DNA of 64,000 nucleotides. Source: Telmatactis stephensoni (lineage: Eukaryota; Cnidaria; Anthozoa; Actiniaria; Isophelliidae). A model generated the notes under the pieces. That model was not told the origin of the DNA. It ran no database searches and was given only the letters and a program-made list of their open reading frames with translations. Every line of letters begins with the position of its first letter. The stretch's first letter is position 1. A program made the position numbers and the translations under genes. The stretch lies in NCBI GenBank assembly GCA_029948255.1, contig JALIZF010001645.1:124001-188000 (forward strand), read 5' to 3'. Shown here piece after piece: positions 21,701 to 30,235 of this stretch.

Positions 21701-22522
21701 CGCCGAATACTTAGATTTGATATCCTCAATATCATAAAGCCATGCTTTCATTGTTAAATCAATTACGTCAACCTCGAGCTTTCTGAAAAAGAAAATGTCT
21801 TCCAAGCAACGACATTCTGACTTGGATGCAATATCAGATAAGTATTTGTAAAGAAGATCGACGACTGGATCTGGGTCAGGACTCAATCTTGTAATTCCAA
21901 CACTCGATAGTAGTTCTTTCAGTATAAACGTCCACTCATAGCCCATAGGAGTCTTTGTTATGACCAAATGTTTGAAATCATCATTGGTGATTCCTCGATG
22001 CCCTTTGTCAAAGCTTGCGCGAATTGCCTCCTTAACTACATCATGAATACCTTGATCAAACTTTGCAGAACACTCGATATATTTTACGGCTCCGGTAATA
22101 TAAGTGAGCAGTTTGCCATATTCTTCAGGAAACAGTGAAGACTTGTATATGTAACTGCCCTTTTGTCTAAGATCACTCTTTGTTCCAACCCAAAGAAATG
22201 GCTTGCATGGATCCGGCCTCTCATTACCAAGGCTAACTATCATTTCATACAGACTCTCGGGATCATCAATAGCAAAGCACATAAGTGTGACATCAGGTCT
22301 TGCAGTCGGAATAGGTATATCATCATAACGCATAGTTTCAGGTAGCACGAAATATGCTTTAAAGTCTGTCTCACCAACACTAAAAATCCCACGAATAAAA
22401 CCCCTACCTCTCGCTGCGGTACCATATGCATTTTGCCTGCATTTGAAGCATTTGTACATTAACGCATGTCTTCCAACACCACTGCAGCCATACACAAAAA
22501 TTGTAAACGGTATACGATCCAT
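18716..22522 (-). CDS. Roco protein B: Rho-like pseudo-GTPase, LRR, ROC-COR, zinc-site candidate
   Basis: A single-exon ORF of 1268 aa, paralog of 5779-9585 with the same domain order and by coincidence the same length. The N-terminal Rho-like domain is altered: P-loop GCSGVGRH (12-19) has Arg-His in place of Lys-Ser/Thr, no DxxG is found (PETM region near 61), yet guanine-recognition TKSD (114-117) and ECSA (150-153) are canonical, so it probably does not hydrolyse GTP. LRRs span ~345-460. The ROC domain keeps GQEGVGKST and DLAG, with TQVD as G4. COR, the CPQC...CPKGH site and the C-terminal region are conserved. A stretch in the C-terminal part is almost identical to protein A at the DNA level. 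The ATG lies 11 bp after TTTGCAG, a good 3' splice site, indicating a leader intron. Likely a cytosolic signalling scaffold; the pathway is unknown. Confidence 0.92.
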   Translation of the reverse strand: MDRIPFTIFVYGCSGVGRHALMYKCFKCRQNAYGTAARGRGFIRGIFSVGETDFKAYFVLPETMRYDDIPIPTARPDVTLMCFAIDDPESLYEMIVSLGNERPDPCKPFLWVGTKSDLRQKGSYIYKSSLFPEEYGKLLTYITGAVKYIECSAKFDQGIHDVVKEAIRASFDKGHRGITNDDFKHLVITKTPMGYEWTFILKELLSSVGITRLSPDPDPVVDLLYKYLSDIASKSECRCLEDIFFFRKLEVDVIDLTMKAWLYDIEDIKSKYSASNCTWWRHDELKHQTCDNVQDIRKEDVFGKSHAISLRFVKQDCSAIESLILSCAPIKIRSLLIISCTGSLTLTFNILSAFSKGLVHLIIVNTKCELSSLVFPSNVSHSLEYLVLKQCDTERDEVPSVIGNLSKLQVLDVTCNNFVRLPGTLSYLSKLHTLLFDRHKMTFPPPSVVSRSVQEILQYLHEFTEKLAKNKEAKLMVAGQEGVGKSTVIKSLKSSSLSRWLRNTTPPPKTDGVDVSVLQLNNTNCKIYDLAGDVEYLNTHTLFFSPNCLHLVVFNLSLVPVSKDVRSTDQFCRLELWLQTIASQDVHSYVIIVGTQVDQPILSSEVLARIRFLLCEIVGKYRQQHVDSFQGNMYEECLLCNPDKLSDKDTTVSSKLPLNSLDVLPEPNSHYTCIPHILGYYEVSGVTNTNIANLKMKVESSINKLKNHTFPGTIPEKWLSFRETIKSKLSQEEEMKNQPILSLTCVHDLAHEVGITSHTSTVAMLRFFYSQGDFLWYEDIPEMKDVVILDPQWLSNKLRTLISHRSCVDAICEGVLHHSALPQLWHDMNEENRSKLISLFRSVGLCFSISETEELFPCNLPVGWPNREMWQPLPDLNERQTSLLFLFSFLPTSFFPDLIVAINKKQESFISNVPPLYYRFNVVYITKEDNMCRMHEEQYLLKKIAFEDNCNSNQQHTSSFHRIHFELMPYNNSLKVTIRGPNPCCMVPSIRFTIGEVKSRRYPGITYKEQIVCPQCEMKKVHDPSCFDFDYSHEGFCPKGHNVGSVQDILAGKLSSSVVVPSVVGQSGRIVGETLEDHFCPKLFAVLPINLEGLSLKDRFVYSYIRDGYAVHLLCECPGEWHFVASPGFRVGKPKQFFEKYGKRVCKILRVISALGAPFKITSAVEPHCKAGVAAASAAETVRKDLEGLLENYLDKYPHLKTTLGSPNDDLKELKSSRGLQRSELSRFLEIKATGRDFGPLVCTYVDRFNEWLWLCEEHNAKYEIVER

Positions 22523-22533
22523 TTTTCGAAATC

Positions 22534-22540
22534 CTGCAAA
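22534..22540 (-). other. Putative 3' splice site in the leader of Roco B
   Basis: On the minus strand TTATCATTTGCAG precedes the start codon by 11 bp, which suggests that translation starts in exon 2 after a 5' leader intron. Confidence 0.55.
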
Positions 22541-22692
22541 TGATAAGCATGTAAACAGTGTTTGTATGGTATGATGGCCATATTGAGGGAATGGTCATGC
22601 GTTAAAAAGTAGACAATTAACGTATTGAGGTAGAAGAACGTAGTTAGTGTAAGTAGCTAAGTTCAACATACTAAGGGGTCCACTTGGTAAGA

Positions 22693-22790
22693 GTTAATTA
22701 CCGAGAACGGAGGCAATAAGCCATATACATCCCGAGGGCCGCAGGCCCGAGGGATGTATAGGCTTATTGTCGACGTTTGAGGTAATTAAC
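22693..22790. repeat. Hairpin element with GC-rich apex
   Basis: Arms starting GTTAATTACC and ending GGTAATTAAC meet at the apex CCCGAGGGCCGCAGGCCCGAGGG-like palindrome (arms TACATCCCGAGGGC / GCCCGAGGGATGTA). The same architecture is seen at 45247-45351, where the apex is GGGCTTCGCCC. Confidence 0.65.
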
Positions 22791-22983
22791 TGGCTTATTA
22801 TATGATTGAGGAGGTTTTCACACAATCCCTAAAACAATCCCAAATGACATTAACTATCTGATCATTGTTACAGTGAATTCCCAGTGAGAAGGAAATCTTA
22901 AACAATTGCTTTTCAATTCTATTCACGGTGAAGTTAATGAACACTATTGTAACAGACAAAACGATTTTTTGTTGCTAAGCTTC

Positions 22984-23062
22984 CATCAGTTAGCTCAGTA
23001 GTATAGAGGTTAAAGGCGGGTATAGGTGTGCAGAGGGTCTCGGGTTCGAATCCTAAAGCGGT
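22984..23062 (+). repeat. tRNA-derived (SINE-like) sequence
   Basis: Has an A-box TAGCTCAGTAG (22991-23001) and a perfect B-box GGTTCGAATCC (23043-23053) at tRNA-like spacing, followed by T8 at about 23077. The acceptor and anticodon stems do not pair well, so it is a tRNA pseudogene or SINE head rather than a working tRNA. Confidence 0.5.
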
Positions 23063-23179
23063 TATTTCTCAAGAGTTTTTTTTCACCAAAATTGGCTACT
23101 TAGTGTATGATTTCGGGGCTCAGTAGAAAATTTCTAAGTCTAACATCCAAATTAAGATGACCTAGGGAAGTATGGGGCG

Positions 23180-23253
23180 AGGGCAATATCTGTATATTGC
23201 CCTCATACGAGGGCAATATCTGTATAATGCCCTCGTACGAGGGCAATATCTGT
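23180..23253. repeat. Short palindromic tandem repeat GAGGGCAATATCTGTAT
   Basis: Three copies of GAGGGCAATATCTG alternate with the inverted form GCCCTC, so that adjacent units form small hairpins. One more half-unit (ATATCTGTATAATGCCCTT) lies at 23371-23391. Confidence 0.7.
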
Positions 23254-23942
23254 CAGTAATACACTACACAGGCGACAAGTAGAACAAAAAGACATTGTTC
23301 AGAGTAATCCACATGTTCTTTGTTTTTGTCGTTTTAACAAATCGCGAGCTTCGTTCTAACCGTAGTGGATGACCCATATCTGTATAATGCCCTTGAATTC
23401 ATAATGACTAGGGAAATACGCGATATAAAGCCCTACAAATAACAAAGAAAACCGACTCAATCATATAATAAGCAACCCTATAACCCTCAGACCTGGCCAT
23501 AAGGTAACTTAATCTTAACCCCCCAAAATAATTATAATCCTAGAATCATAGTCCTCCCCTTCTCGCGACTACCGTGTGGCAGTAGTATACAAATAGCGGT
23601 TCTACATCAGGTTCAAGCCGGTGCCCGCCGGTGCGGGGGGAGTCACGCCCCCAATAGAGAGGATGTCACGCGACGGTGCAAGGGGAGTCACACAACAGCG
23701 ACCAGGGAGTCATGCGCCGGCGATCTGCTTGCAGAATTGAAGACTCCATTGCGCAGCAACCAAACAAATATTACGGAGCAGAAAAACAAAAGAAATTCTT
23801 TTCGGTGCGTCTGAGTAGGCTTCCATCACTCGTGCGACCGAGGAACAAACGTAATACTGAGAACTCCGTTGCGCAGCAACCGAACAACATTTTCGGAATT
23901 TCAAACAAAAGAACGAGTTGGTAGTGGCACGTACCACGCTTA

Positions 23943-24066
23943 GGCCTAGTTGCATCTCACATGTGCCAAACTCAATGCAAATTAGTCAAATCTTTTGTTT
24001 CTACTCATTATCATCTCATTTGCATTGCATTCGACACATGTGAGATGCGACGTTTGAACTAGGCCA
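23943..24066. mobile_element. TA-flanked MITE inside the left TIR
   Basis: A 124-bp element with inverted ends GGCCTAGTTGCATC-like / AACTAGGCC and inner arms CATCTCACATGTG / CACATGTGAGATG, flanked by TA (23941-23942 and 24067-24068). The right inverted repeat has the empty site (GCTTAAGGC in complement), which proves the insertion. Same family as 12525-12638. Confidence 0.85.
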
Positions 24067-24486
24067 TAAGGCTCTATTGTGTTCGATTCAACCACCAGCA
24101 AAAACAATATGGTTGACTATCATGTTAAAAGAAATTCTTGGTTTGATTTGAAAAATTTGGAACGTTATAAAATCTTCAAAATACCAAAAAACAAATTCTT
24201 GAAATACTAGAGTTTGAACACTAAAAACGATACATTTTTAAAAATACTTGAGAAATAAAGACACCACCGAATGCGCGCCTTTGAAACACAGTGTTTTGAA
24301 AGAAAACAAAACCTATAAATACCGAACAAAATGCACACTCGTAGTGCCCACAAACCTTCTTTACGCGGGTTCAACATGGAAATCGATGACCAAGACACCA
24401 CCGACCTAATCGCGATGAAACACCCAGTCCACGAAGAGTCGTCATCCCCTTTCCCCCTCCCCACCCCCACCCCAACCCTTCCGGGG

Positions 24487-24630
24487 GGATGAGGGGGGTG
24501 AGGGGGGTGAGGGGGGTGAGGGGGGTGAGGGGGGTGAGGGGGGTGAGGGGGGTGAGGGGGGTGAGGGGGGTGAGGGGGGTGAGGGGGGTGAGGGGGGTGA
24601 GGGGGGTGAGGGGGGTGAGGGGGGTGAGGG
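24487..24630. repeat. GGGGGGTGA minisatellite
   Basis: About 15 almost perfect copies of a 9-bp unit with runs of six G on the plus strand, so G-quadruplex formation is plausible. The matching place in the right TIR (30480-30510) has only about three imperfect units, so the array expanded after the element inserted. All long frames across it (PPHPPHP, PLTPLTP, GVRGVR) are repeat artefacts. Confidence 0.9.
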
Positions 24631-24856
24631 GTCGACACACACGGGCGGCGAAGCCGCCCGAAAGGGAACCTCTCGTCTTCGGATCCAACACTCTCCCACG
24701 AACGCAATACTGGGAAAAAAACTCCGTTGCACAGCAACCGTTCGAACTGGTCCACAGGGATCCCAAACAAGATCAAATTTTATTTTATTAAGTACAACAA
24801 ATACTGTCTTCAGTTCCCTCTAGCTTTAATATATCATCTTAAGTTACATTCAGTTC

Positions 24857-25666
24857 TTAATGTTTTTCCCAGCCAGGAATAGATTTAATCACGGCTCTCA
24901 ATCGTTCTGAACGTCTTGGGGGTTGGAATACCTGTCCTCTGTACTTGTGCTCATCTTGATAACGTATCCACCTGGGAGGTTTTTCTTGGCTCGATGGGGG
25001 AGTAGGTGGAAACTCTCCTGGGACTGCACTCGACAGAGGGGTAAAAGGAGTGGGTTGATCCGAGGGAGCTTTTAATGGGGTCGACGGTATTTTCTGTGAA
25101 CTAGCAGTTTTAAAAAGCGTTCTAACTTTGGATGTCAGACGTTGAAGAAAGGAGGGTTCTTTCGGTGTTGCTGTGGCAATACCACTGTCACTGGGCAGAG
25201 TTGCTGTAGGGACGTTTTCTGAGGTCGTCACGTTAGGAGGTTGACTCTAAACAGACATGGGTGGTACGGTTGGTTTCTTTCTCGGTATCGTTAAACCGTT
25301 ATTGGAGAGTCGCTGTTGATGGACGAGGTAACGAGTCAACAGTGACTTATATTGTTTGGTTTTCACCTCCGGAGGTAGGGAAGGGTCATTCAAAATAGTG
25401 TCCATCTGTTCTGTCAATTGCTGCATGACTTTAAGGACGGGTGGCTGTAAGTACCCCTGACGCTCAAAATAGTTAGCCATGGTCTTCATCGAATCTGTTT
25501 GGCCTCCAGTCTGCGATAGGTGGGCGTCGTTCGGGAGAACATTCGTATGCAATCGACACTCCTCCCTGGTGTTGGGTTTGGGATCGACGAACAGGTAGCC
25601 GAACGACCGCTGAACGGCGGCCTCGTACTTTTGAACATTTGAACTGTTCCGTCTTTCCTGGATACA
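24857..25666 (-). pseudogene. Polinton-element ORF of unknown function split by one stop
   Basis: Two minus-strand open stretches, 25666-25247 and 25246-24857, lie in the same frame and are separated only by a single TAG. The upstream part has no ATG but reads as ordinary protein (including YFERQGYLQPPV and LPPEVKTKQYKSLLTRYL); the downstream part is rich in Pro, Ser and Thr and ends IPGWEKH. The shape (short helical region followed by a Pro-rich tail) recurs, as far as I recall, in ORFs next to the packaging ATPase of cnidarian Polinton-like elements, but I cannot name a function. Probably a decayed structural or accessory protein gene. It lies downstream of, and on the same strand as, the ATPase remnant. 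Confidence 0.6.
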
Positions 25667-25887
25667 TTAGGGACTTTAAGATACACCGACTACAGACTAC
25701 GTACTACGGTTGGACGTGTGTGCTTTTTGTTTGGAGAACTGGACCGAGTACATAACAGGAGCTCGAAAATTTAGATCGCAAGATAATACACTACAGAAAA
25801 CAGACTACGGACAATGAAACTTAGGAAAGCAGATTTGTGTTTTAGCACGCTTTTACTGTGTCAGTTCGCTTAAGAATTCCTTCTCTT

Positions 25888-26067
25888 ATGGACAATTTAG
25901 CAGATAAACTTCTGGACCTTCTGAGACTACAGAAAGATGATTTTAGTTCGTATTTTATTGCAACATTTGTCTTTATTCTGATATACTGGTTATACAATGA
26001 TTTTTCCCCCTCAAATTCTTCGATTCAGAGGAATTCAAACTTACAAATAAACAGTTTGTACAAATAA
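25888..26067 (+). CDS. Small putative membrane protein
   Basis: A 59-residue frame from an ATG with an amphipathic N-terminus (MDNLADKLLDLLRLQ) and one hydrophobic segment YFIATFVFILIYWLY, followed by a polar tail. It lies between the two minus-strand remnants of the Polinton-like element. Length and hydrophobicity fit a small membrane protein, but a chance ORF is quite possible. Confidence 0.25.
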   Translation: MDNLADKLLDLLRLQKDDFSSYFIATFVFILIYWLYNDFSPSNSSIQRNSNLQINSLYK

Positions 26068-26388
26068 CACTAACCTGCTAGAAAAACTAAAGGGAAAGTG
26101 AGTGTTTGGCTTCATTTGTGAAAAGCAATTTGGCGGTATGACAACGAGTAAACACGGCCATGATCTTTCCATTGATTTGAGGTCATAATTCTCCTCAATT
26201 TCCGCTAAAACCAGCTGGCAATTTTCGTCACCTATTTGTAGTTCCGTAGTCTGTACTCCACGCTACGTGAAATCGTCCGACTTCTCACCGTAGTGAGCTC
26301 GCGACGGTATAGGTTAGATAATGATATGCGTCTCGTTCCAGTCCCAAAGTGCCTCTCGTCCGTAGTCCGTAGTCGGCACATCTTAAAG

Positions 26389-27057
26389 TCCCTATTTGTT
26401 TTCCTAACGTCATCATCTGCAATTTGTCTCTTGGGTTTTTAAACAAGACGAGGTGCGATGCATTTAGACTCAAGGTGCGCATGATCCTGCCTTGAAAATA
26501 GACATTTTCCAAGAGGAGACGGCACTGAGATTTCGGTGATGAGAACCCTTCGTGAACAAATTCAGGATTCGTTTGTCGTTGGAGGTCTCGGTCATTTGAT
26601 CATCGATGACCATGAGATTGGTGATATTTGGATCAAAGTACCAATCTTCGTCGAGTTCATGAGGTATCCCTTTGACAAACTCGATCCCAGGTATAGTTTT
26701 GAGCATCTGGTCGTAAGCTGGTTGCCATTGGGAATAACTCCAAACAACACGTTGAGGAGGGGGTTGAATTTGAATGACTTGAGCTCCATGCTCAAGTAGG
26801 TTCTGAACCCAGACCGTCTTTCCTGAGCCAGTCATTCCAGCCACTAAGGCTGTGAACGGGTGAAGTAACCGAAAACGATCACATTTCGTTTCCACAGGCT
26901 TGACCTGGGGATAGGGAGTAAACCGCTGACCCCCTTTTGTGCATTTTTCCTGACCAAGCCAATACGCCCGCTGCGAATTGTCCAACTTATGAGTTCTACT
27001 TAAATGAGTGTATATGTTTTGTTGCGGCTTGCCGCATATAGGACACATCCGCACCAT
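26389..27057 (-). pseudogene. A32/FtsK-like DNA-packaging ATPase remnant, frameshifted
   Basis: The minus strand encodes an N-terminal C2H2-type zinc motif (CPICG...H...H, residues 5-24), Walker A GMTGSGKT (about residue 74) and Walker B LMVIDD, then LFTKGSHHRNLS, which is typical of packaging ATPases of Polinton/adintovirus-like elements that pump genome DNA into capsids. Near 26500 the conserved sequence leaves this frame and continues in another one (FKNPRDK visible near 26420), so a frameshift has broken the gene. After about 26389 the similarity is lost, and the C-terminal part is deleted. Its presence is the main protein evidence for the nature of the 8.1 kb element. Confidence 0.75.
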
Positions 27058-27665
27058 CTCACGTCTTTTGAAGAATGAGACCCATTCTTGAAGGGAACGC
27101 TATTTATGGGCTATGACCTAGATCTGAATAGAATAGATTTAACATTCTATCTAGTGTAGATTCTACTAGATACTAGATTCTAATATCTTCTACCCATATC
27201 AAACTTACGCTTAACAAAAAGTACGAAAGGTCACGCATCGCGTATTTGAGGCTCGTATTACAGGCCGCAAACCGCTTCAAATAGCACGATTTCTGCTATA
27301 TTTTTGTGAATTACTCTTTTGTGTTGAAGAAATCCAAAAACCTACCAACGGAATATGATAAAGTAATGCTAAAGGAATAGATCAGTTAGTATTTCAAGAA
27401 AAAATAATAAAATTAAACTACGGCCTTTTGCGATTCTTGTGGTTAATCGGAGCGAAAATTTACAAAGCGATGTATGAGTGCGTGACGGTACACGATCGGA
27501 AAGTAACCCAGACTCCCCTGGTAATTGTGTAATTCAATAACCTACCGCCAAATTCGAATACGCCACTATTTTAGGCGTGTTTTGATACCAAATACACAAT
27601 TATTGAGCGAAATTAAACTACGGCAAAATGCGGTCAAAAGGTATATGGTTAGTAATTTTGACCTT
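27058..27665. other. Polinton-element interior, no gene seen
   Basis: Divergent region between the minus-strand ATPase remnant and the plus-strand spliced ORF, AT-rich; it may hold promoters for both. It contains CTAGTGTAGATTCTACTAGA-type short palindromes at 27150-27180 that recur near 28290-28330, on the far side of the plus-strand ORF. Confidence 0.45.
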
Positions 27666-27757
27666 AAGCTTCCTATCAAGTGTTACCCTATATAGTAGAC
27701 GCTGCAGGGGACGAAAACTCCGAAGAAAATCAAGGGTTTTCTGGTGGCAATTCACCA

Positions 27758-28266
27758 ATGTTTACACACGAGATCAATAAGTAAGTTCAAAATGATGTCC
27801 ATTTTGCCTGTTCCTTGTTGAAAAAATTCATTAAAAAGATATTTTGCATTTTAGTTTCCTAATTTGCACTTTATCCAAGAAAATGGATCGCATGAAAAAA
27901 GAAGGAATGAGCTACGAATCTGCTTTGGAGGCGATGGTAAAAGAGCTACTTGATCGGTCAGGCCTTAAAGGTGTTTTAGTAAATAGCAGAATAGCTTATC
28001 GACTGCTGAAAAAAATACCGGCCGCTGGTAAAGGGGGGAGTAGCCTGCGAAGATTGTATGATAAATGGAAAAATGGGAAGCCATACAGTTTCAAAATCTA
28101 CTACAGTGAGATAGATGTTGCTTCACTTAGGGAAGAGAATGGACAGTCGAGGGCGCAAAAAAGAGTACTCGAGGAAATAAATATAAACGAAAATGCAAGC
28201 GTAGTAGCAAAAAAAAAAATTCGTGAGGGCCTGGACTCTAGCTTTAGCAAATGTTCATTGATATAA
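27758..28266 (+). CDS. Unknown protein in Polinton-like element, one small intron
   Basis: Exon 1 (27758-27780) starts ATGTTTACACACGAG and ends at a consensus donor GTAAGT (27781). A 74-bp AT-rich intron ends in TTTTGCATTTTAG (27854), and exon 2 runs to the TAA at 28266. The spliced frame is 144 codons, Lys/Glu-rich and mostly helical in appearance (KKEGMSYESALEAMVKELL, KKIPAAGKGGSSLRRLYDKW), basic, with no membrane segment. Upstream the frame is open back to 27669, so a longer first exon is possible; alternatively translation begins at MDRMKK in exon 2. No family recognised. Of the larger coding remnants inside the element this alone has no visible break, so it may be younger, selected, or a cargo gene. 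Confidence 0.5.
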
Positions 28267-28322
28267 GGAATAAGTTTGATATGCAGATTCTACTAGATTT
28301 TAATATGGTCTAGCTAGTGTAG

Positions 28323-28946
28323 ATTATACGATGAGTTAATGAGTATGCAGTGAGGATATATTACTTTTCAACCAACCATTGCAAACACAGCCAATATAGC
28401 TGCCAATTTGCTATGTACCCTACATAGAATTTCTATTGCTTTTTAACCCCAAAAGTTATCCCTAAGAGGGAATAAGTCATTGAATTCGACTAGACATTGT
28501 GCTCCTCGAAAGTAACAGCAATTTCGTTGTATTTCACCCAGAAACGTTTTCGTTCAGTTCTACCTTCTTTGCAGCATAAATTACAATAGGGAAGCGTTTT
28601 CTTTACAATCTATGATCAACCCGCAGTCCAAGTCTCCAACGAGGGAGGTTGTTAGGCAATAGTGGTTGGTGGTGTAGATTAATAGGTTTTCCAACTACAA
28701 GTTTTTTCTAATTCGGAACTCATGGGATCCTTTTTCGGCCATTTTAAAAATTAAAAGAAAATTGTCCCACAGGAGAATACGACAGTTCATTACACAAACC
28801 CGGAATTTCACCAAGCAAAACAAACTCAAAACTGACTTGCCAATATCCTTATTACATGCTTGCGCTTATTACCTCATCAGTCGCGGACTCCTCCCATAAC
28901 TTAATTATACGATGAGTTAACGAGTATGCAGTGAGGATATATTACT
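28323..28946. repeat. Pair of 43-bp direct repeats around ~540 bp
   Basis: The sequence starting ATTATACGATGAGTTAA is at 28323-28365 and 28904-28946 with one mismatch. The spacer has no gene. This could mark a local duplication or a decayed insertion inside the Polinton-like element. Confidence 0.7.
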
Positions 28947-29869
28947 ATTTGTGCCATCTAACCGCAATTGTTCACCTAACCAAAGAAAGGTTTTACTGGT
29001 CACCGCTAGTCCGGAACAGGTTCATGCCATTTGTGAAGTTTGCATGAATTTATCAAAAGGCCTGATCCCCATAAAGGTAGCCTGCGTCACATCCGGACTT
29101 TTCCTCCGTTAAGTCCGTCTGCGAAATAACGAGCAAAACCGTGTTCTGAGACCCCCAGCAAATAGCAGGATTATAGATAATAGATCCTGATTGGCTGATA
29201 CATTTTTGAATTCTAACGAGACTCGTGATTGGCTCGCTTAATGTTCGTTGTGTCGATGTTTTGACAGCTTGATGGACTCCAGTTAAAACAAACTTTATTG
29301 CTAGCATGACCCGGGGTCAATCTCGTAATTCCTCTTTGAGAGAATGTTTTGTGAACTAAGGCTATCATTTAGCAATATGTTCGATTGGAATGTTTCGAAA
29401 GTTTCCTTTTATAGCAGGCAAATCGATGTATGTAACTGGTAGGTTGTTTTGATTGAAAATCTGTCTGTGTTTTCATAATCACGGTAAATCTAACGGAAGT
29501 GTTGTCATGGCGAAGACAAACACACCAGTGATCATAGAGCCAATCACGAGTCTCGTTAGAATTCAAAAATGCATCAGCCAATCAGGATCTATTATCTATA
29601 ATCCTGCTATTTGCTGGGGGTCTCAGAACACGTTTTTGTTCGTTATTTCGCAGACGGACTTAACGGAGGAAAAGTCCGGATGTGACGCAGGCTACATAAA
29701 GGACGCACAAAAAGAAAGACTTAGAGAGCATGTGGACGACATACGTGAGTTAGCCAAACCATCCCTCCCTTTTAAAACCAAGAAACAAATTCTGGCTCAA
29801 CGGGGCGATGGTTTTGTATCCGATGTCATGTCACCCCTCATGTCGGCTTTGAGCCTGTTTTTGTTATAA
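28921..29869 (+). pseudogene. Polinton-element ORF interrupted by foldback insertion
   Basis: An open plus-strand frame from about 28921 is interrupted at 29076 by the 619-bp foldback element and continues in the same frame after the second copy of the ATAAAG target duplication, to a TAA at 29867-29869. The C-terminal segment contains KTKKQILAQRGDGFVSD and a hydrophobic end. Basic proteins with a KKxxLxQRGG-like motif and a hydrophobic tail recur, from memory, in Polinton/adintovirus-like elements and may be virion proteins; the function is not established here. Confidence 0.55.
29077..29695. mobile_element. Foldback element with ATAAAG target duplication
   Basis: A 619-bp element with ~165-bp near-perfect inverted arms starting GTAGCCTGCGTCACATCCGG, flanked by ATAAAG (29071-29076 and 29696-29701). 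It inserted into an ORF of the Polinton-like element, so it is younger. A hairpin derivative lies at 14103-14151. Confidence 0.9.
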
Positions 29870-29903
29870 ATATTCCTGTGTATAAAGAAGAAGAGGAAGC
29901 AAC

Positions 29904-29996
29904 ATGAAGAGAGCACGTAGTGATTCTACTGACACTGAATACGATTCAGAGCATTCTCATGACGGGAGTATTCACCAATTAAGAAGAATCAAGTGA
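29904..29996 (+). CDS. Small acidic/serine-rich ORF
   Basis: Thirty codons from an ATG (MKRARSDSTDTEYDS...), ending in TGA. Lies 35 bp after the preceding ORF on the same strand in the Polinton-like element. Too short to assign; possibly the N-terminal stub of a truncated gene. Confidence 0.25.
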   Translation: MKRARSDSTDTEYDSEHSHDGSIHQLRRIK

Positions 29997-30125
29997 ATTG
30001 TAAAATCGATCACTAGCTTGAATAAAAGGAATGACTTTGAGACTGATTTGTTCCTTACTAAGTGGTTCTAAATTTTGTTAAGGCTGAGAATAAATGGTCA
30101 AAATATACTATTCTTTTCACGTACT

Positions 30126-30199
30126 CTCTTCATAGCTCAGTTGGTTAGAGCGTGGGACTGTAGTTCCTGAAGCCGTCGGTTCAAATCCGGCTGGAGAGA
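30126..30199 (+). tRNA. tRNA-Tyr (GTA), intronless, inside the Polinton-like element
   Basis: A full 74-nt cloverleaf folds: acceptor CTCTTCA/TGGAGAG with seven pairs (one T-G), D-stem GCTC/GAGC, anticodon stem TGGGA/TCCTG with loop CTGTAGT giving anticodon GTA, T-stem GTCGG/CCGGC with loop TTCAAAT, discriminator A. C1-G72 plus A73 is the eukaryotic Tyr identity set. The A-box (TAGCTCAGTTGG) and B-box (GGTTCAAATCC) are intact, and a T6 terminator follows. Most eukaryotic tRNA-Tyr genes carry an intron; this one has none. It lies 37 bp inside the inner border of the right TIR. Confidence 0.88.
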
Positions 30200-30204
30200 C
30201 TATC

Positions 30205-30210
30205 TTTTTT
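30205..30210 (+). terminator. RNA polymerase III terminator
   Basis: Run of six T, five bases after the tRNA-Tyr discriminator, on the coding strand. Confidence 0.8.
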
Positions 30211-30235
30211 GAGAAAAAAATAAAAATGAATAAAT

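Larger units (their letters stand above)
23581..24828. repeat. Left terminal inverted repeat of the Polinton-like element
   Basis: Matches 30236-31664 in reverse complement: outer ~52 bp (23581-23632), then 23912-23942 and 24069-24828. Differences are a TA-flanked MITE and a GGGGGGTGA expansion in this arm; 23633-23905 has no clear partner and carries two copies of CTCCRTTGCGCAGCAACC, with a third, slightly changed copy at 24721-24740. Confidence 0.85.

Noticed and set aside
24207..24791. Frames of 96-189 codons rich in Pro-His, Pro-Leu-Thr or Gly-Val-Arg
   Set aside because: They cross the GGGGGGTGA minisatellite and differ in every frame; no domain is present outside the repeat.
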